Of a DNA stretch of 64,000 bases, positions 8,741 to 17,205 are shown one piece after another; positions within the stretch are counted from its first letter, which is position 1, and each line of letters starts with the position of its first letter. The position numbers and the translations under genes were made by a program. Origin of the DNA: Xanthobacter autotrophicus (GTDB taxonomy: Bacteria; Pseudomonadota; Alphaproteobacteria; Rhizobiales; Xanthobacteraceae); assembly GCF_030015065.1 (NCBI RefSeq), contig NZ_JAIVFN010000005.1, positions 29,630 to 93,629 of the forward strand, read 5' to 3'. A model generated the notes under the pieces. It was not told the origin of the DNA, made no database searches, and saw nothing but the letters and a program-made list of their open reading frames with translations.

Positions 8741-9193
8741 ATGTTTCTCGAGCTGCAGAACCTCTATTTCGAAGACCTGACCCTTGGCCGCACCGAGCGC
8801 ATGTCCAAGACGGTGTCGTCTTCGGACATCGTCGGTTTTGCCGAGCTGACCGGTGATCGCAACCCCATCCACCTGTCGCAGCATTTCGCCGCGAAGACCC
8901 CCTTCGGCGGCCGCATCGCCCACGGCCTCTACACGGCGAGCCTGATTTCCGCCGTGCTCGGCACCCGCCTGCCCGGGCCGGGCGCCATCTACATCTCCCA
9001 GACCCTCAACTTCCGTGCCCCGGTGCGCATCGACGACACGGTGGACGTGGAGGTGAAGGTGGTGGAACTGATCCCCGAGCGGTTCCGTGCCCGGCTCTCG
9101 TGCGTTTGCACCGTCAAGGGCGAGGTGGTGCTCGACGGCGAGGCGCTGGTGAAGGTGCCGTCCTCCGGCGTGCAGAAGGTTGCCTCCGCCTGA
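8741..9193 (+). CDS. MaoC-family (R)-specific enoyl-CoA hydratase
   Basis: The 150-residue hot-dog-fold protein carries the hydratase-2 motif GDRNPIHLSQHFAA, with the Asp and His of the catalytic dyad, followed by GGRIAHGLYTASLISAVLGT. PhaJ-like enzymes of this size hydrate trans-2-enoyl-CoA to (R)-3-hydroxyacyl-CoA and can feed polyhydroxyalkanoate synthesis. The ATG at 8741 follows AGGACAAGGA. It lies upstream of the polyphosphate phosphotransferase and reads the same way, but with a 130-base gap and no clear functional link. Confidence 0.87.
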   Translation: MFLELQNLYFEDLTLGRTERMSKTVSSSDIVGFAELTGDRNPIHLSQHFAAKTPFGGRIAHGLYTASLISAVLGTRLPGPGAIYISQTLNFRAPVRIDDTVDVEVKVVELIPERFRARLSCVCTVKGEVVLDGEALVKVPSSGVQKVASA

Positions 9194-9323
9194 AGCGTCG
9201 GCCACCCTCCCATCCTCCGGCATGAACGCCGCTCCGGGTGGAGCGGCCTTCGTTCCGGTTCAGGAGACCGAACCCGCTCCGGGCATGTCACCCGGGCGCG
9301 TGGGGCCAGGCGAGGAGGGCGGG

Positions 9324-10811
9324 ATGTTCGAATCGGCCACGTTTGAGCACCGGCTGGACAAGGCCGCCTTCAAGGCGCTGGAGCCCAGCCTGCGCGAAGA
9401 CCTCCTCAACGCCCAGTTCGCCCTCATCGAGGCGAAGCGGCGCAGCCTGATCGTGCTCATCCATGGTCCGGACGGCGCCGGCAAGGGTGCGGTGCTCAAC
9501 CGGCTCTACAGCTGGCTGGACGTGCGCAAGCTGCAGACGCTCACCTTCGAGATGCCCTGCGCCGAGGAAGACCGCCCGCCCATGTGGAAATACTGGCGCG
9601 AGCTGCCGCCGTTCGGCCAGATCGGCATCATGCTCGGCTCCTGGTACCATGCGCCATTGTGCAAGCGGGCGCTCGGCACCATGGGCCGGGCGGATTTCAT
9701 GGCCGCTCTCGACGAGATCGAGCGCTTCGAGAGCATGCTCCACGCCGAGGGCGTCAGCCTGCTCAAGATCTGGCTGTATCTCGACGGGGACGAGGCGCGA
9801 CGCCGGCTCAAGGCCCTGACCAATGGCGACTACCAGCGCCCCGTGGTGCGCGAATGGGCGGAGGTCGAGGGCTCCGCCGCCCGCAAGCGTTTGCACCTGG
9901 CATCCGAGGACGCCGCCCGCGCCACCTCCACCGAGATCGCGCCTTGGCACGTGGTGCCGGCCGCCGACACGGAATATTGCGACGCCATGGCGGGAAGCCT
10001 TTTGCTGGAGAAGCTCCGCGCCATGGCGGCGGAGCCGGAGCCCGCGCCGCTGCCCTTGCCGCCCAATCCCACTCATGTTCCGGGGGCCTTGCCCCCCTTC
10101 TCCATCCTCTCCACCCTCGACCTGTCGCAAAGCCTGGCGGAGGAGGAGTACGACCGCGAGCTGTTGCAGGCCCAGAGCCGCATCACCCGCCTCACCAATG
10201 GGCCCGCCTTCGCCGGCTCGGGCCTGGTGGTGGCCTTCGAGGGCTCGGACGCGGCCGGGAAAAGCTCCACCATCATGCGCCTGAGGCGGGCGCTGGACCC
10301 CCGGCGGTTCCGGGTCCACCCCATCGCTGCGCCCACCGACGAGGAGCGGGCGCGGCCCTATCTGTGGCGGTTCTGGCGGCACATTCCCGCCCATGGGCGC
10401 ACCGCGATCTTCGACCGGTCCTGGTACGGCCGGGTGCTGGTGGAGCGCGTCGAGGGCCTGTGCGGACCCGACGACTGGGGCCGGGCCTATGGCGAGATCA
10501 ACGATTTCGAGGCGCAGCTCTCCGGCGCGGGCTATGTGGTGGTGAAGTTCTGGCTCGCCATCAGCCAGGAAGAGCAGGCGCGCCGTTTCGAGGAGCGCGA
10601 GACCATCGCCTACAAGCGCTTCAAGCTCACTCCCGAGGACTGGCGCAACCGCGAGAAATGGCCGCTCTACGAGGCGGCGGTCACCGAGATGGTCGATCGC
10701 ACCTCCACCCGCGAGGCGCCGTGGACGCTGGTGGAGGCGGAGGACAAGCACTTCGCCCGCGTCAAGGTGCTGAAAACCATCGCCGACCGGCTGGAGGCGG
10801 CGCTGGGCTGA
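9324..10811 (+). CDS. pap: Polyphosphate:AMP phosphotransferase, two-domain PPK2
   Basis: The 495-residue product contains two PPK2 domains. The N-terminal one has Walker A GPDGAGKG, but its Walker B region reads LGSWYH. The C-terminal one has EGSDAAGKSS and an intact DRSWYGRVLVERVEG, so the second domain is the likely catalytic one, as in class II PPK2/PAP enzymes that make ADP from AMP and polyphosphate. The start is set by GAGGAGGGCGGG directly before the ATG; the frame continues further upstream without support. It converges on the MBL-fold gene, with a small CCCGC/GCGGG hairpin between them. Confidence 0.92.
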   Translation: MFESATFEHRLDKAAFKALEPSLREDLLNAQFALIEAKRRSLIVLIHGPDGAGKGAVLNRLYSWLDVRKLQTLTFEMPCAEEDRPPMWKYWRELPPFGQIGIMLGSWYHAPLCKRALGTMGRADFMAALDEIERFESMLHAEGVSLLKIWLYLDGDEARRRLKALTNGDYQRPVVREWAEVEGSAARKRLHLASEDAARATSTEIAPWHVVPAADTEYCDAMAGSLLLEKLRAMAAEPEPAPLPLPPNPTHVPGALPPFSILSTLDLSQSLAEEEYDRELLQAQSRITRLTNGPAFAGSGLVVAFEGSDAAGKSSTIMRLRRALDPRRFRVHPIAAPTDEERARPYLWRFWRHIPAHGRTAIFDRSWYGRVLVERVEGLCGPDDWGRAYGEINDFEAQLSGAGYVVVKFWLAISQEEQARRFEERETIAYKRFKLTPEDWRNREKWPLYEAAVTEMVDRTSTREAPWTLVEAEDKHFARVKVLKTIADRLEAALG

Positions 10812-10827
10812 AGCGCGCCGGCCCGCT

Positions 10828-11820
10828 TCAGGCGGGTGTCCGCCAGACCTCGCCGGGGTGGAATGGCAGGAAGCGTTCCGCCGGGATGCCGGCGGTGCGC
10901 AGCGCCTGCGCCAGCGCCTGCTTGGGTGCGTCCTGCGCCTCGTCGGTGAGGCGGAAGGTGCCCCAGTGGATGCCGAGGCCCTGCGCCGCCCCGGTATCCT
11001 CGAGGATGCGCACTGCTTCTTCCGGATTGGTGTGCTGCGGTGCCATGAACCAGCGCGGTTCATAGGCGCCGATGGGAATGAGCGCCAGCCGCGGCGGCCC
11101 GAAGGCCCGGCGCACCGCGCGGAATATGTCGCCCGTGCCATAGCCGGTGTCGCCGGCGAAGTAGATCACGCCTTCCGGCGTCGTCAGCACGAACCCGCCC
11201 CACAGGGCGAACCGGCGATCCTTCAGGCCCCGTGCCGACCAGTGGTTGGCGGGATGGATGACGGCCGTCACATCGTTGCTCAGCGCGAAGCGATCCCCCC
11301 AGTCGCCGGTGGACACCGGCATCTGCGGCACCGCGCGGCGGATCGGCACGTCGTTGCCGAGCGGGGTGACGAGGCGCGGCCGGTGTGCGCGCCAGAGCCG
11401 GCGGAGCGTCGGCAGGTCGAGATGGTCGTAGTGGTTGTGGCTCAGCAGGACCACATGGATTTCGGGCAGCGCCGCAAACGGGATGCCCGGCGGATTGAAC
11501 CGCGTGGGCCCGACGAAGGGCAGGGGACTCACGCGCTGCGACCACACCGGATCGGTGAGGATGTTGAGGCCCGCCACCTGGATGAGCACGCTCGCATGTC
11601 CCACCATGCTCACCCGCACGCCCGAGGTGACCTGTTTCGGCGGCATGTCGGTCGCGGTGGGCAAGGCCGGATGGGCCGGCCAAGCCCCGCGCGGCGTGCG
11701 CATCCTGCGCCAGCGCATGAGATCGCGGGCGGTCTTGTCGGTGGAGGGGTGATCCGGATTGAAGAAGCGCGTCCCGTCGAAATGGTCCGAGGGCGCGCCG
11801 GTGTGGTAGGGGCGGGGCAT
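10828..11820 (-). CDS. MBL-fold metal-dependent hydrolase, UlaG/NAPE-PLD-like
   Basis: The 330-residue product has the metallo-beta-lactamase-fold signature SHNHYDHLD (HxHxDH). A later HPANHWSARG and YFAGDTGYG supply the other metal ligands, and QHTNPEEAVRI and GIHWGTFRL lie near the C-terminus. This layout fits the NAPE-PLD/UlaG-like branch that hydrolyses phosphodiester or lactone bonds; the substrate is unknown. The start at 11820 has AAGCAGG before it; the frame extends to 12027 without conserved sequence. It lies at the left edge of the mobile-element-rich junction. Confidence 0.85.
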   Translation of the reverse strand: MPRPYHTGAPSDHFDGTRFFNPDHPSTDKTARDLMRWRRMRTPRGAWPAHPALPTATDMPPKQVTSGVRVSMVGHASVLIQVAGLNILTDPVWSQRVSPLPFVGPTRFNPPGIPFAALPEIHVVLLSHNHYDHLDLPTLRRLWRAHRPRLVTPLGNDVPIRRAVPQMPVSTGDWGDRFALSNDVTAVIHPANHWSARGLKDRRFALWGGFVLTTPEGVIYFAGDTGYGTGDIFRAVRRAFGPPRLALIPIGAYEPRWFMAPQHTNPEEAVRILEDTGAAQGLGIHWGTFRLTDEAQDAPKQALAQALRTAGIPAERFLPFHPGEVWRTPA

Positions 11821-11946
11821 GGCCTGCTTATAGCAGCGCGTACCGGCAAGGTCGCGGCTTCGTCGCGCTCGGAACGACCCCGCGCTTCCCGCGGGCTCGG
11901 AGTAATGGCTGACGAGGCAGTCAGAGGCGAACCGGTCTCCGGCGTC

Positions 11947-12260
11947 AAATTCCCTGTGCTCCGGGAATTTGCAGGGGATCTTTGCTGCGCGGAGGCAGGC
12001 TGAACGGTTCCGCGTCTTAAAATACACGTATTATCATATGCTTATGCCTTCGAGTGCCCTAAAATGCAATGCAGGGAATTTTGCCCCTCTCGCAGGGATT
12101 TTTCACCCCGTTGCTGGGAACGGCCTCGCGGGGAGGGGATATCTCGCAAGGTTCTCTGGATTCCGTATCGCTGCCCCCGGTCATGGGAATGGGAGCCGGA
12201 ATTGAGACGCAGCTCCACAAAAAACCTCGCCGCCTCCCGCTCTTCCCATTGCAGGGAATG
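11947..12260. repeat. Cluster of GCAGGGAAT-type motifs
   Basis: This gene-free stretch (11821-12272) holds repeated variants of one motif. They are GCAGGGAATTTTG (12071), GCAGGGATTTTTC (12092), GCAGGGAATGCGG (12251) and GCAGGGGATC (11971), plus the inverse AATTCCCTG (11949). The last sits in a perfect 8-bp inverted repeat AAATTCCC/GGGAATTT (11947-11970). The motifs lie downstream of the helix-turn-helix gene, which reads toward them. Confidence 0.6.
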
Positions 12261-12272
12261 CGGGCTCGCCGT

Positions 12273-12596
12273 TCACCCGCGATTGTCGGCTGAGTCCAAG
12301 CGTCTGCCATCGCGATCTTGCGTCCGGTGACGCAGGGCGATCAACGCTTCCATGATGGCCTGCTCGGCCGCTGCGAGCTTGATCGCCACCATGGGATCCT
12401 GACGGCCCGCCAGTGCCAGAAAGGCATTGAGCACCTCATCGGAGTGCTGAACGAGCACCGCGAAATGTTCTGCGCTGGGGCCGTAACGCCCCGAGAACCA
12501 GTTTTTCACGGTTCTTTCGTTCGCTCCAGTCCATGCCGCCACCGTCTTGATACCGGCATGGGTCGGGCCAAGCGCCCGAGGCAGAGCGGCGGACAC
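12273..12596 (-). CDS. Small helix-turn-helix DNA-binding protein
   Basis: The 107-residue product has a predicted helix-turn-helix near residues 15-40 (IKTVAAWTGANERTVKNWFSGRYGPSA). A helical C-terminal part (LVQHSDEVLNAFLALAG) and a basic tail follow. It starts with GTG; no in-frame ATG is available nearby. It is probably a regulator of the kind found on mobile or island DNA. Its neighbours are the GCAGGGAAT motif cluster downstream and a MITE-like element upstream. Target and role are unknown. An inverted GTTTCC/GGAAAC pair at 12648-12684 could be its operator. Confidence 0.7.
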   Translation of the reverse strand: MSAALPRALGPTHAGIKTVAAWTGANERTVKNWFSGRYGPSAEHFAVLVQHSDEVLNAFLALAGRQDPMVAIKLAAAEQAIMEALIALRHRTQDRDGRRLDSADNRG

Positions 12597-12715
12597 TTCA
12601 CTGGCAAAGGCTCGTTCGCCCGGCAGTCCACCTCCACCGCTCCCCCGTTTCCATCTGGAAAGAACTTGCCCATTTTTGGAAACGACATTCCACCCTCCAC
12701 CCTCCCAGGCCTTAA

Positions 12716-12987
12716 GAGCCTGTTTGAAAATTCAGAAGGGCATAACCGCGCTCACCCCGTCATGCCCCGGCTTGTGCCCGAAGTCGGCTGTTGCCGACTT
12801 CGGTTCCCGGAAGGCGGAACTCGGGAACACCCGAGTTCCGGGCATCCACGCCGAACCGCTTGGGAAAGCGTGCGAAAGCCATTCCCAGCCTCACCGCGTG
12901 GATGGCCGGGACAAGCCCGGCCATGACGGTGATAAAGTACCTGCCGGAGCTGCAAGCGCCCATCTGGGCGATTTTTCAAACGGGCTC
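12716..12987. mobile_element. MITE-like element with IS-type inverted ends
   Basis: A 272-bp element is bounded by inverted repeats GAGCC(T/C)GTTTGAAAA that match at 15 of 17 positions (12716-12732 and 12971-12987). It is flanked by the direct repeat TAA (12713-12715 and 12988-12990). A 3-bp TNA duplication and ends of this length suit an IS5-family insertion. There is no transposase inside; the interior is a double-hairpin repeat. It abuts the IS630 remnant. Confidence 0.6.
12759..12927. repeat. Double-hairpin REP-like repeat with outer stem
   Basis: Two perfect hairpins stand in tandem: CGAAGTCGGC-TGTT-GCCGACTTCG (12779-12802) and CGGAACTCGGG-AACA-CCCGAGTTCCG (12815-12840). Imperfect outer arms GTCATGCCCCGGCTTGT (12759-12775) and ACAAGCCCGGCCATGAC (12911-12927) can pair around them. 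A related element lies at 63910-63993. Confidence 0.75.
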
Positions 12988-12992
12988 TAAGG

Positions 12993-13260
12993 AGGCCGGC
13001 AGTGCGTACGATGGCGGCCCAGAGGGCTTTGACGCCGCGTTCGAAGACTTTGAACAAGTGGGCCTCGAGCTTCGAAAAAGGCGTTCTCGATCGGGTTGAA
13101 ATAGGGGCCGTAGGGCGGTAGGAGCACAAGACCCTCGCTCGCAGCCCCGATCATTCGGAGCACCTGTGGCGCCTTGGCAAATCGAGATTGTTGATCACCA
13201 CGATATCGCCGGACGGGAGCTCGGGAACGCGGACTTGTGATGTTGCCCCGAACAAGCCGG
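12993..13260 (-). pseudogene. IS630-family transposase remnant
   Basis: Two frames together encode pieces of an IS630 DDE transposase. LPSGDIVVINNLDL (near 13180-13230) matches the segment with the second catalytic residue, here Asn instead of Asp. LVLLPPYGPYFNPIEN (near 13085-13140) matches the third with its Glu, then AFSKLEAHLFKVFERGVKALW reads in a third register. At least two frameshifts and the loss of the N-terminal two thirds make it inactive. It marks the left flank of the capsule locus. Confidence 0.8.
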
Positions 13261-13314
13261 ACCGCCTCTGGTAAGGTGAAACTCATGCATTTGAATCATG
13301 TAACCTGAAAGTTC

Positions 13315-14709
13315 ATGCGTCAGTTTGCCGACAAGCCGCACTTCCCAGCCCGCCCCTTGCGGGTCGCGCTCTTTGTCCATGCCTTTTTCCCGGAACATAT
13401 CTACGGTACGGAATCCTATACGCTTGCCCTCGCGCGGCAGTTGCGCGCCCTGGGCCATTATCCGGTCGTGGTTACTGCGGTCAGCCCTGGCGAACCGTCC
13501 CAGGCCGAAGAGGTGGAGCGCTACGCCATCGGCGACATCCCCGTCCTGCGTATCGACCGCAACCGGACACCGCCGCGCAATGCGCGCGAGGAGTACGACA
13601 TGCCGGACCTCGCTCCGCTGCTGGAGCGTCTCCTCAGGGAGATCCGGCCGGACGTGGTGCATGTCTGTCATCTGGGCAACTTCTCGGTCGTCCTGCCGCA
13701 GGTGACCGAGGCTCTTGGCATTCCCACCTTCGCCACCCTGACGGACTTCTTCAACCTGTGCCTCAACAGCCTCCTCCAGCTTCCCGACGGCGGCCTGTGC
13801 ACGGGTCCCGATGCGCGCCGGCTCAACTGCATGACATGCGGCATCCTGATGCGTCGGTCCGAGCGGCCGAGCCCGTTCTGGGCAGCGCTGGCGCATCCGG
13901 TCGTGCACCACCTTGCAGCCCTTGCCGGAACCAGCCTCGCCCCGCTCCTGCCGCCACCGCTTGGAACCGATGCGCGCTCCGTGATCCGCCGGCCGCAGGC
14001 TTTCGGGGCGGCCATGGGGCGATACCGGGCAGCCATCGCGCCGACGCACTATCTGAAGGATACGTTCGAGGCCAATGGCGTCACCCTGCCTCTGGTCCAC
14101 AGCGCCTTCGGCATTGATATCGACCGCCGCCCCAAGCCGCCCGCCGGTGATGGCCCGGTACGCTTCGGCTTCATCGGTCAGATCCTGATGCACAAGGGGC
14201 CGCATTTGCTGCTCCAGGCGCTCCGGCTTCTGCCGGCAGCCGCCTTCTCCCTCGACATCTGGGGCTCCGAGCAGCTTTATCCCGACTATGCGCGGGACTT
14301 GCGGAGCGTCGCTGCGCCGATGCCGGTCACCTTCCATGCCCCCTTCGAGGAACACCGGATGGCCGAGGTCCTCTCCCGGATCGATGTTCTGGTGCTGCCG
14401 TCGACCTGGTTCGAGAACGGGCCGCTCACCTTGCTCAAGGCACTTGCGACCCACACCCCGGTGGTGGTCTCCGACGTGCCGGGCATGACCGAGTTCATCC
14501 AGGAGGGCATCGACGGCTTCGCCTTCCCGCGCGGGGATGTGGAAGCGCTCGCAGCGGTCCTGCGCCGGTTCGTGGAGGCCCCGGACCTCGCCCGCAGCGT
14601 GAGCGCAGCCACGGCCTATCCGCGCACCGAGCGCACCATGGCGCTGGAGGTGCTGGACCTCTATTCGCGCTTCGGCGGCAGCCCGGCGCCGGCGGCCGGC
14701 GCAGCATGA
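13315..14709 (+). CDS. Glycosyltransferase, GT4 family
   Basis: The 464-residue product begins with RVALFVHAFFPEHIYGTESYT, the N-terminal GT-B domain. The C-terminal donor-binding domain includes RFGFIGQILMHKGPHLLLQAL and the E-x7-E-type region FENGPLTLLKALATHTPVVVSD. A C-x9-C-x2-C cluster (LCTGP...NCMTC) sits in the acceptor domain, possibly a metal site. It would add a sugar to a capsule intermediate in the cytoplasm. It is closely similar to the gene at 35465-36784, so the two are paralogues within one locus. Its stop overlaps the start of the next glycosyltransferase (ATGA), implying translational coupling. Confidence 0.9.
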   Translation: MRQFADKPHFPARPLRVALFVHAFFPEHIYGTESYTLALARQLRALGHYPVVVTAVSPGEPSQAEEVERYAIGDIPVLRIDRNRTPPRNAREEYDMPDLAPLLERLLREIRPDVVHVCHLGNFSVVLPQVTEALGIPTFATLTDFFNLCLNSLLQLPDGGLCTGPDARRLNCMTCGILMRRSERPSPFWAALAHPVVHHLAALAGTSLAPLLPPPLGTDARSVIRRPQAFGAAMGRYRAAIAPTHYLKDTFEANGVTLPLVHSAFGIDIDRRPKPPAGDGPVRFGFIGQILMHKGPHLLLQALRLLPAAAFSLDIWGSEQLYPDYARDLRSVAAPMPVTFHAPFEEHRMAEVLSRIDVLVLPSTWFENGPLTLLKALATHTPVVVSDVPGMTEFIQEGIDGFAFPRGDVEALAAVLRRFVEAPDLARSVSAATAYPRTERTMALEVLDLYSRFGGSPAPAAGAA

Positions 14710-15920
14710 GGGTCGCCATCCTCAGTTCTGGCTGTCTGCCGGTGCTGGATGGCGTCACCGTCAGCGTGGATGCGCGGGTCCAGCGGCTCGCGGCTCGCGG
14801 GCACGATGTCCTCCTGCTCGCGCCCCGGCCCGCGGACGACTTGCGGCGGCCGGCCGGTCTGCCCGACGGGGTGGTCTTCGTGGGCCTGCCGGGAACGCCA
14901 TTCGGCGCAGCGGCGGGGGACATCAATCCCGGTCCCGCCGCCCATGAGGTGATCGAGCAGGCGCTCGCCGCCTTCCGTCCGGATCTCATCCACGTGGACG
15001 AGCCCGAGCGACTCGCCTGGGGCATCAGGCGCCTGCCGGGTCTTGCCTTCGCGCGGCGCCACGGCATCCCGGCCGTGGCGTTCTTTCACACCAATTTCGT
15101 CGATTATTGGGGGCAGGGGAGCCGCCTGGCGCCGCTTCTCGACCCGTTCAAGGCGGTGGGCTGGCGGCTGGTGACAGCGCTTTACAACAGGTTTGACGCC
15201 ACCCTGGTGCCGAGCGCGCAGACCCATCGGCGCCTCACCGGCTTCGGGCTGAGCAACGGGGTCTGCGGCCGCTTCAACGGCTCCGATACGGCGTGTTTCT
15301 CGCCGGCCCTGCGCGCCCCGGGCTATTGGGGACGGAACTGGGGCCTGCCCGGTCTCGACGATCGGCCGGTGATGCTCATTGCCGGCCGCCTGACGCCGGA
15401 CAAGGGCTGGTTGTCCTGGGACGAGGCGCTGCCGGCGCTCGCCCGGCGTCTGGGAGATAACCTCGGCGTGCTCATCGCCGGCGATGGGACACTGCGGCCT
15501 CGCGTGGAGCGTCTGGCCGCAACGCTGCCCCAAGCGCATGTGTTGGGCGCGGTGCCCCACGCGGATCTCGGCGCGCTTCTCGCCAACAGCGACGCCTATG
15601 CCACCTTCTCCCGCTGCGAGAATGCGAGCCTCGCCATCTATGAGGCGCTGGCGGGCGGCGCGCCGGTCGTCGCGCCGCGCGCGGGCGGCATTCCGGGGCA
15701 GGTCCGCCACGGGGAGAACGGCTTGCTGTTCGAGCCCGGCGATATCGAGGACTTCGTGACCCAGATGGCCCGCCTCGTCGAGGACAAGGCGCTCGCCGCC
15801 CGCCTCCGCGCGACCCTCGCCGCCGAGCGTGAGATGCTGGACTGGGAGCCCGCCTTCGAGGCGTGGCTCGATGCCGTCAGCCGGATCGCGGAAGGCCGAG
15901 GGCGGCGGCCTCCTGCGTGA
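14706..15920 (+). CDS. Glycosyltransferase, GT4 family
   Basis: The 404-residue GT-B protein has the N-terminal pattern RVAILSSGCLPVLDGVTVSV. FHTNFVDYWG lies in the acceptor domain, and LIAGRLTPDKG with FSRCENASLAIYEALAGGAPVVA forms the donor site. The N-terminal part resembles the alpha-mannosyltransferase/sulfoquinovosyltransferase branch of GT4, but the sugar cannot be assigned. It overlaps the upstream GT4 by four bases (ATGA). Its last 44 bases overlap the convergent alpha-oxoamine synthase gene, so both 3' ends code on opposite strands. Confidence 0.88.
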   Translation: MRVAILSSGCLPVLDGVTVSVDARVQRLAARGHDVLLLAPRPADDLRRPAGLPDGVVFVGLPGTPFGAAAGDINPGPAAHEVIEQALAAFRPDLIHVDEPERLAWGIRRLPGLAFARRHGIPAVAFFHTNFVDYWGQGSRLAPLLDPFKAVGWRLVTALYNRFDATLVPSAQTHRRLTGFGLSNGVCGRFNGSDTACFSPALRAPGYWGRNWGLPGLDDRPVMLIAGRLTPDKGWLSWDEALPALARRLGDNLGVLIAGDGTLRPRVERLAATLPQAHVLGAVPHADLGALLANSDAYATFSRCENASLAIYEALAGGAPVVAPRAGGIPGQVRHGENGLLFEPGDIEDFVTQMARLVEDKALAARLRATLAAEREMLDWEPAFEAWLDAVSRIAEGRGRRPPA

Positions 15921-17205
15921 GCGCCTCCAGGGCCTGATCGAGCTGGGCGTCGGTATGGGCGGCCGAGAGGAAGAAGCGCAGGCGGGCCGAGCGATCGGGC
16001 ACCCCCGGCGGCAGCACCGGGAAGGCATTGATGCCGCGCTCCAGAAGCTTTTGGGCGAGTTGCACGGTCTTGATGGTCTCGCCCACGATGACCGGCACGA
16101 TGCCAAAGCCCCAGGCGGCTCCCACATCGAAGCCGCCGGCCACCATCTGGGCCCGGAAGCGCGCACCATTGGCCCGGAGGCGTGCCACCCGCTCGGGCTC
16201 GGTGATCATCAGTTCCAGCGCGACGCGCGCGGCCTCCGCCACCGGAACCGGCATGCCGACGCTGTAGACCATGCCCGGTGCGAACGCCTTGAGATAGTCG
16301 ATGAGCGCCATCGGCCCGGCGATATAGCCGCCGCAGCTCACCAGCGACTTGGAGAGCGTGCCGAACCAGATGTCCACGGCTCGCGGATCGACGCCCGCAT
16401 GCTCGGCGATACCCCGCCCCGTGCCGCCCAGCACGCCGAGGCCGTGGGCGTCGTCGATCATGAGCCAGCAGCCGAACCGCTCCTTCAGCGCCACGAGGCT
16501 CTTGAGGTCTGGTCCGTCCCCGTCCATGGAGAATAGGCCTTCGCTCACGATCAGGACCCGGCCGAAGCGGTCGCGGTCGCGCGCCAGCATGGCCTCAAGG
16601 GCGTCAAGGTCATTGTGGGGGAAGGTGCGGCGGGTGGCGGGGCTGTACTGGGCGCCGAGCAGCACGCAATTGTGCATGAGGGCATCGGTGACGACGAGGT
16701 CATTCGGCCCCATGAGGGTCGGGATCACCGCCAGCGCGGTGGCGTGGCCGCTGACGAAGGCGAGGGCCGCCTCGGCCCCGTAGACGGCGGCGAGCCCCGC
16801 CTCAAGCGCGCCATGGGCCGGCCGCTCGCCGGCGGACAGGCGGCTCGACGAGACGCTGGTGCCCCATTGCGCGGCCGCCTCGGCAACGGCGCGGGTGATG
16901 CGCGGGTCGCCGTTGAGGCCGAGATAGTCGTAGGACGCGAAATTCACCACCTCGCGCCCGTCGATCCTGGACACGGCACCTGCGCGCATCTCGTGAACGC
17001 GGTGGTAGGGGCTTTCGAGGCCCAGCAGATCCGCCGCGGCGAGTTGCGTTCTGAGTTCCGTGAAGCGCGGCAGGGTCTCGAACGCCGTCTGCGGCCAGTG
17101 GTCCGCCCGCTCGGGTGGCCGGGGCGCCGCCGCCGGGGTGGGCGCCCTCATCTCGGCCATGAGCCGGGCGAGCTCGTCGTCCGAGAGGCGGCCACCGCCG
17201 CTCAT
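15877..17205 (-). CDS. Alpha-oxoamine synthase (AONS/RkpG-like), PLP-dependent
   Basis: The 442-residue product is a fold-type I PLP enzyme of the 8-amino-7-oxononanoate synthase/serine palmitoyltransferase family. It has NFASYDYLGL, GTSVSSSRLSAGE, the PLP-stacking His in TDALMHNC, DDAHGLGVLG, and the Schiff-base lysine in GTLSKSLVSCGGY. The family condenses an amino acid with an acyl thioester, releasing CO2. It starts inside the stop codon of the polyketide synthase gene (ATGA overlap), so it probably accepts the acyl chain from that synthase's ACP. The same pairing occurs in rhizobial rkpA/rkpG. A 40-residue N-terminal extension is extra to biotin-type enzymes. Confidence 0.88.
   Translation of the reverse strand: MSGGGRLSDDELARLMAEMRAPTPAAAPRPPERADHWPQTAFETLPRFTELRTQLAAADLLGLESPYHRVHEMRAGAVSRIDGREVVNFASYDYLGLNGDPRITRAVAEAAAQWGTSVSSSRLSAGERPAHGALEAGLAAVYGAEAALAFVSGHATALAVIPTLMGPNDLVVTDALMHNCVLLGAQYSPATRRTFPHNDLDALEAMLARDRDRFGRVLIVSEGLFSMDGDGPDLKSLVALKERFGCWLMIDDAHGLGVLGGTGRGIAEHAGVDPRAVDIWFGTLSKSLVSCGGYIAGPMALIDYLKAFAPGMVYSVGMPVPVAEAARVALELMITEPERVARLRANGARFRAQMVAGGFDVGAAWGFGIVPVIVGETIKTVQLAQKLLERGINAFPVLPPGVPDRSARLRFFLSAAHTDAQLDQALEALTQEAAALGLPRSG

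Noticed and set aside
9288..11141. A 617-codon minus-strand frame opposite the polyphosphate phosphotransferase
   Set aside because: It lacks any domain and runs antisense to two conserved PPK2 domains.
11947..12260. Repeat cluster considered as a CRISPR array
   Set aside because: The repeated unit is only about 9-13 bases, spacing is irregular, some copies are inverted, and there are no cas genes.
13195..14454. A 419-codon minus-strand frame opposite the first GT4 gene
   Set aside because: Antisense shadow; only its first few codons touch the IS630 remnant, in a frame that does not match the transposase.
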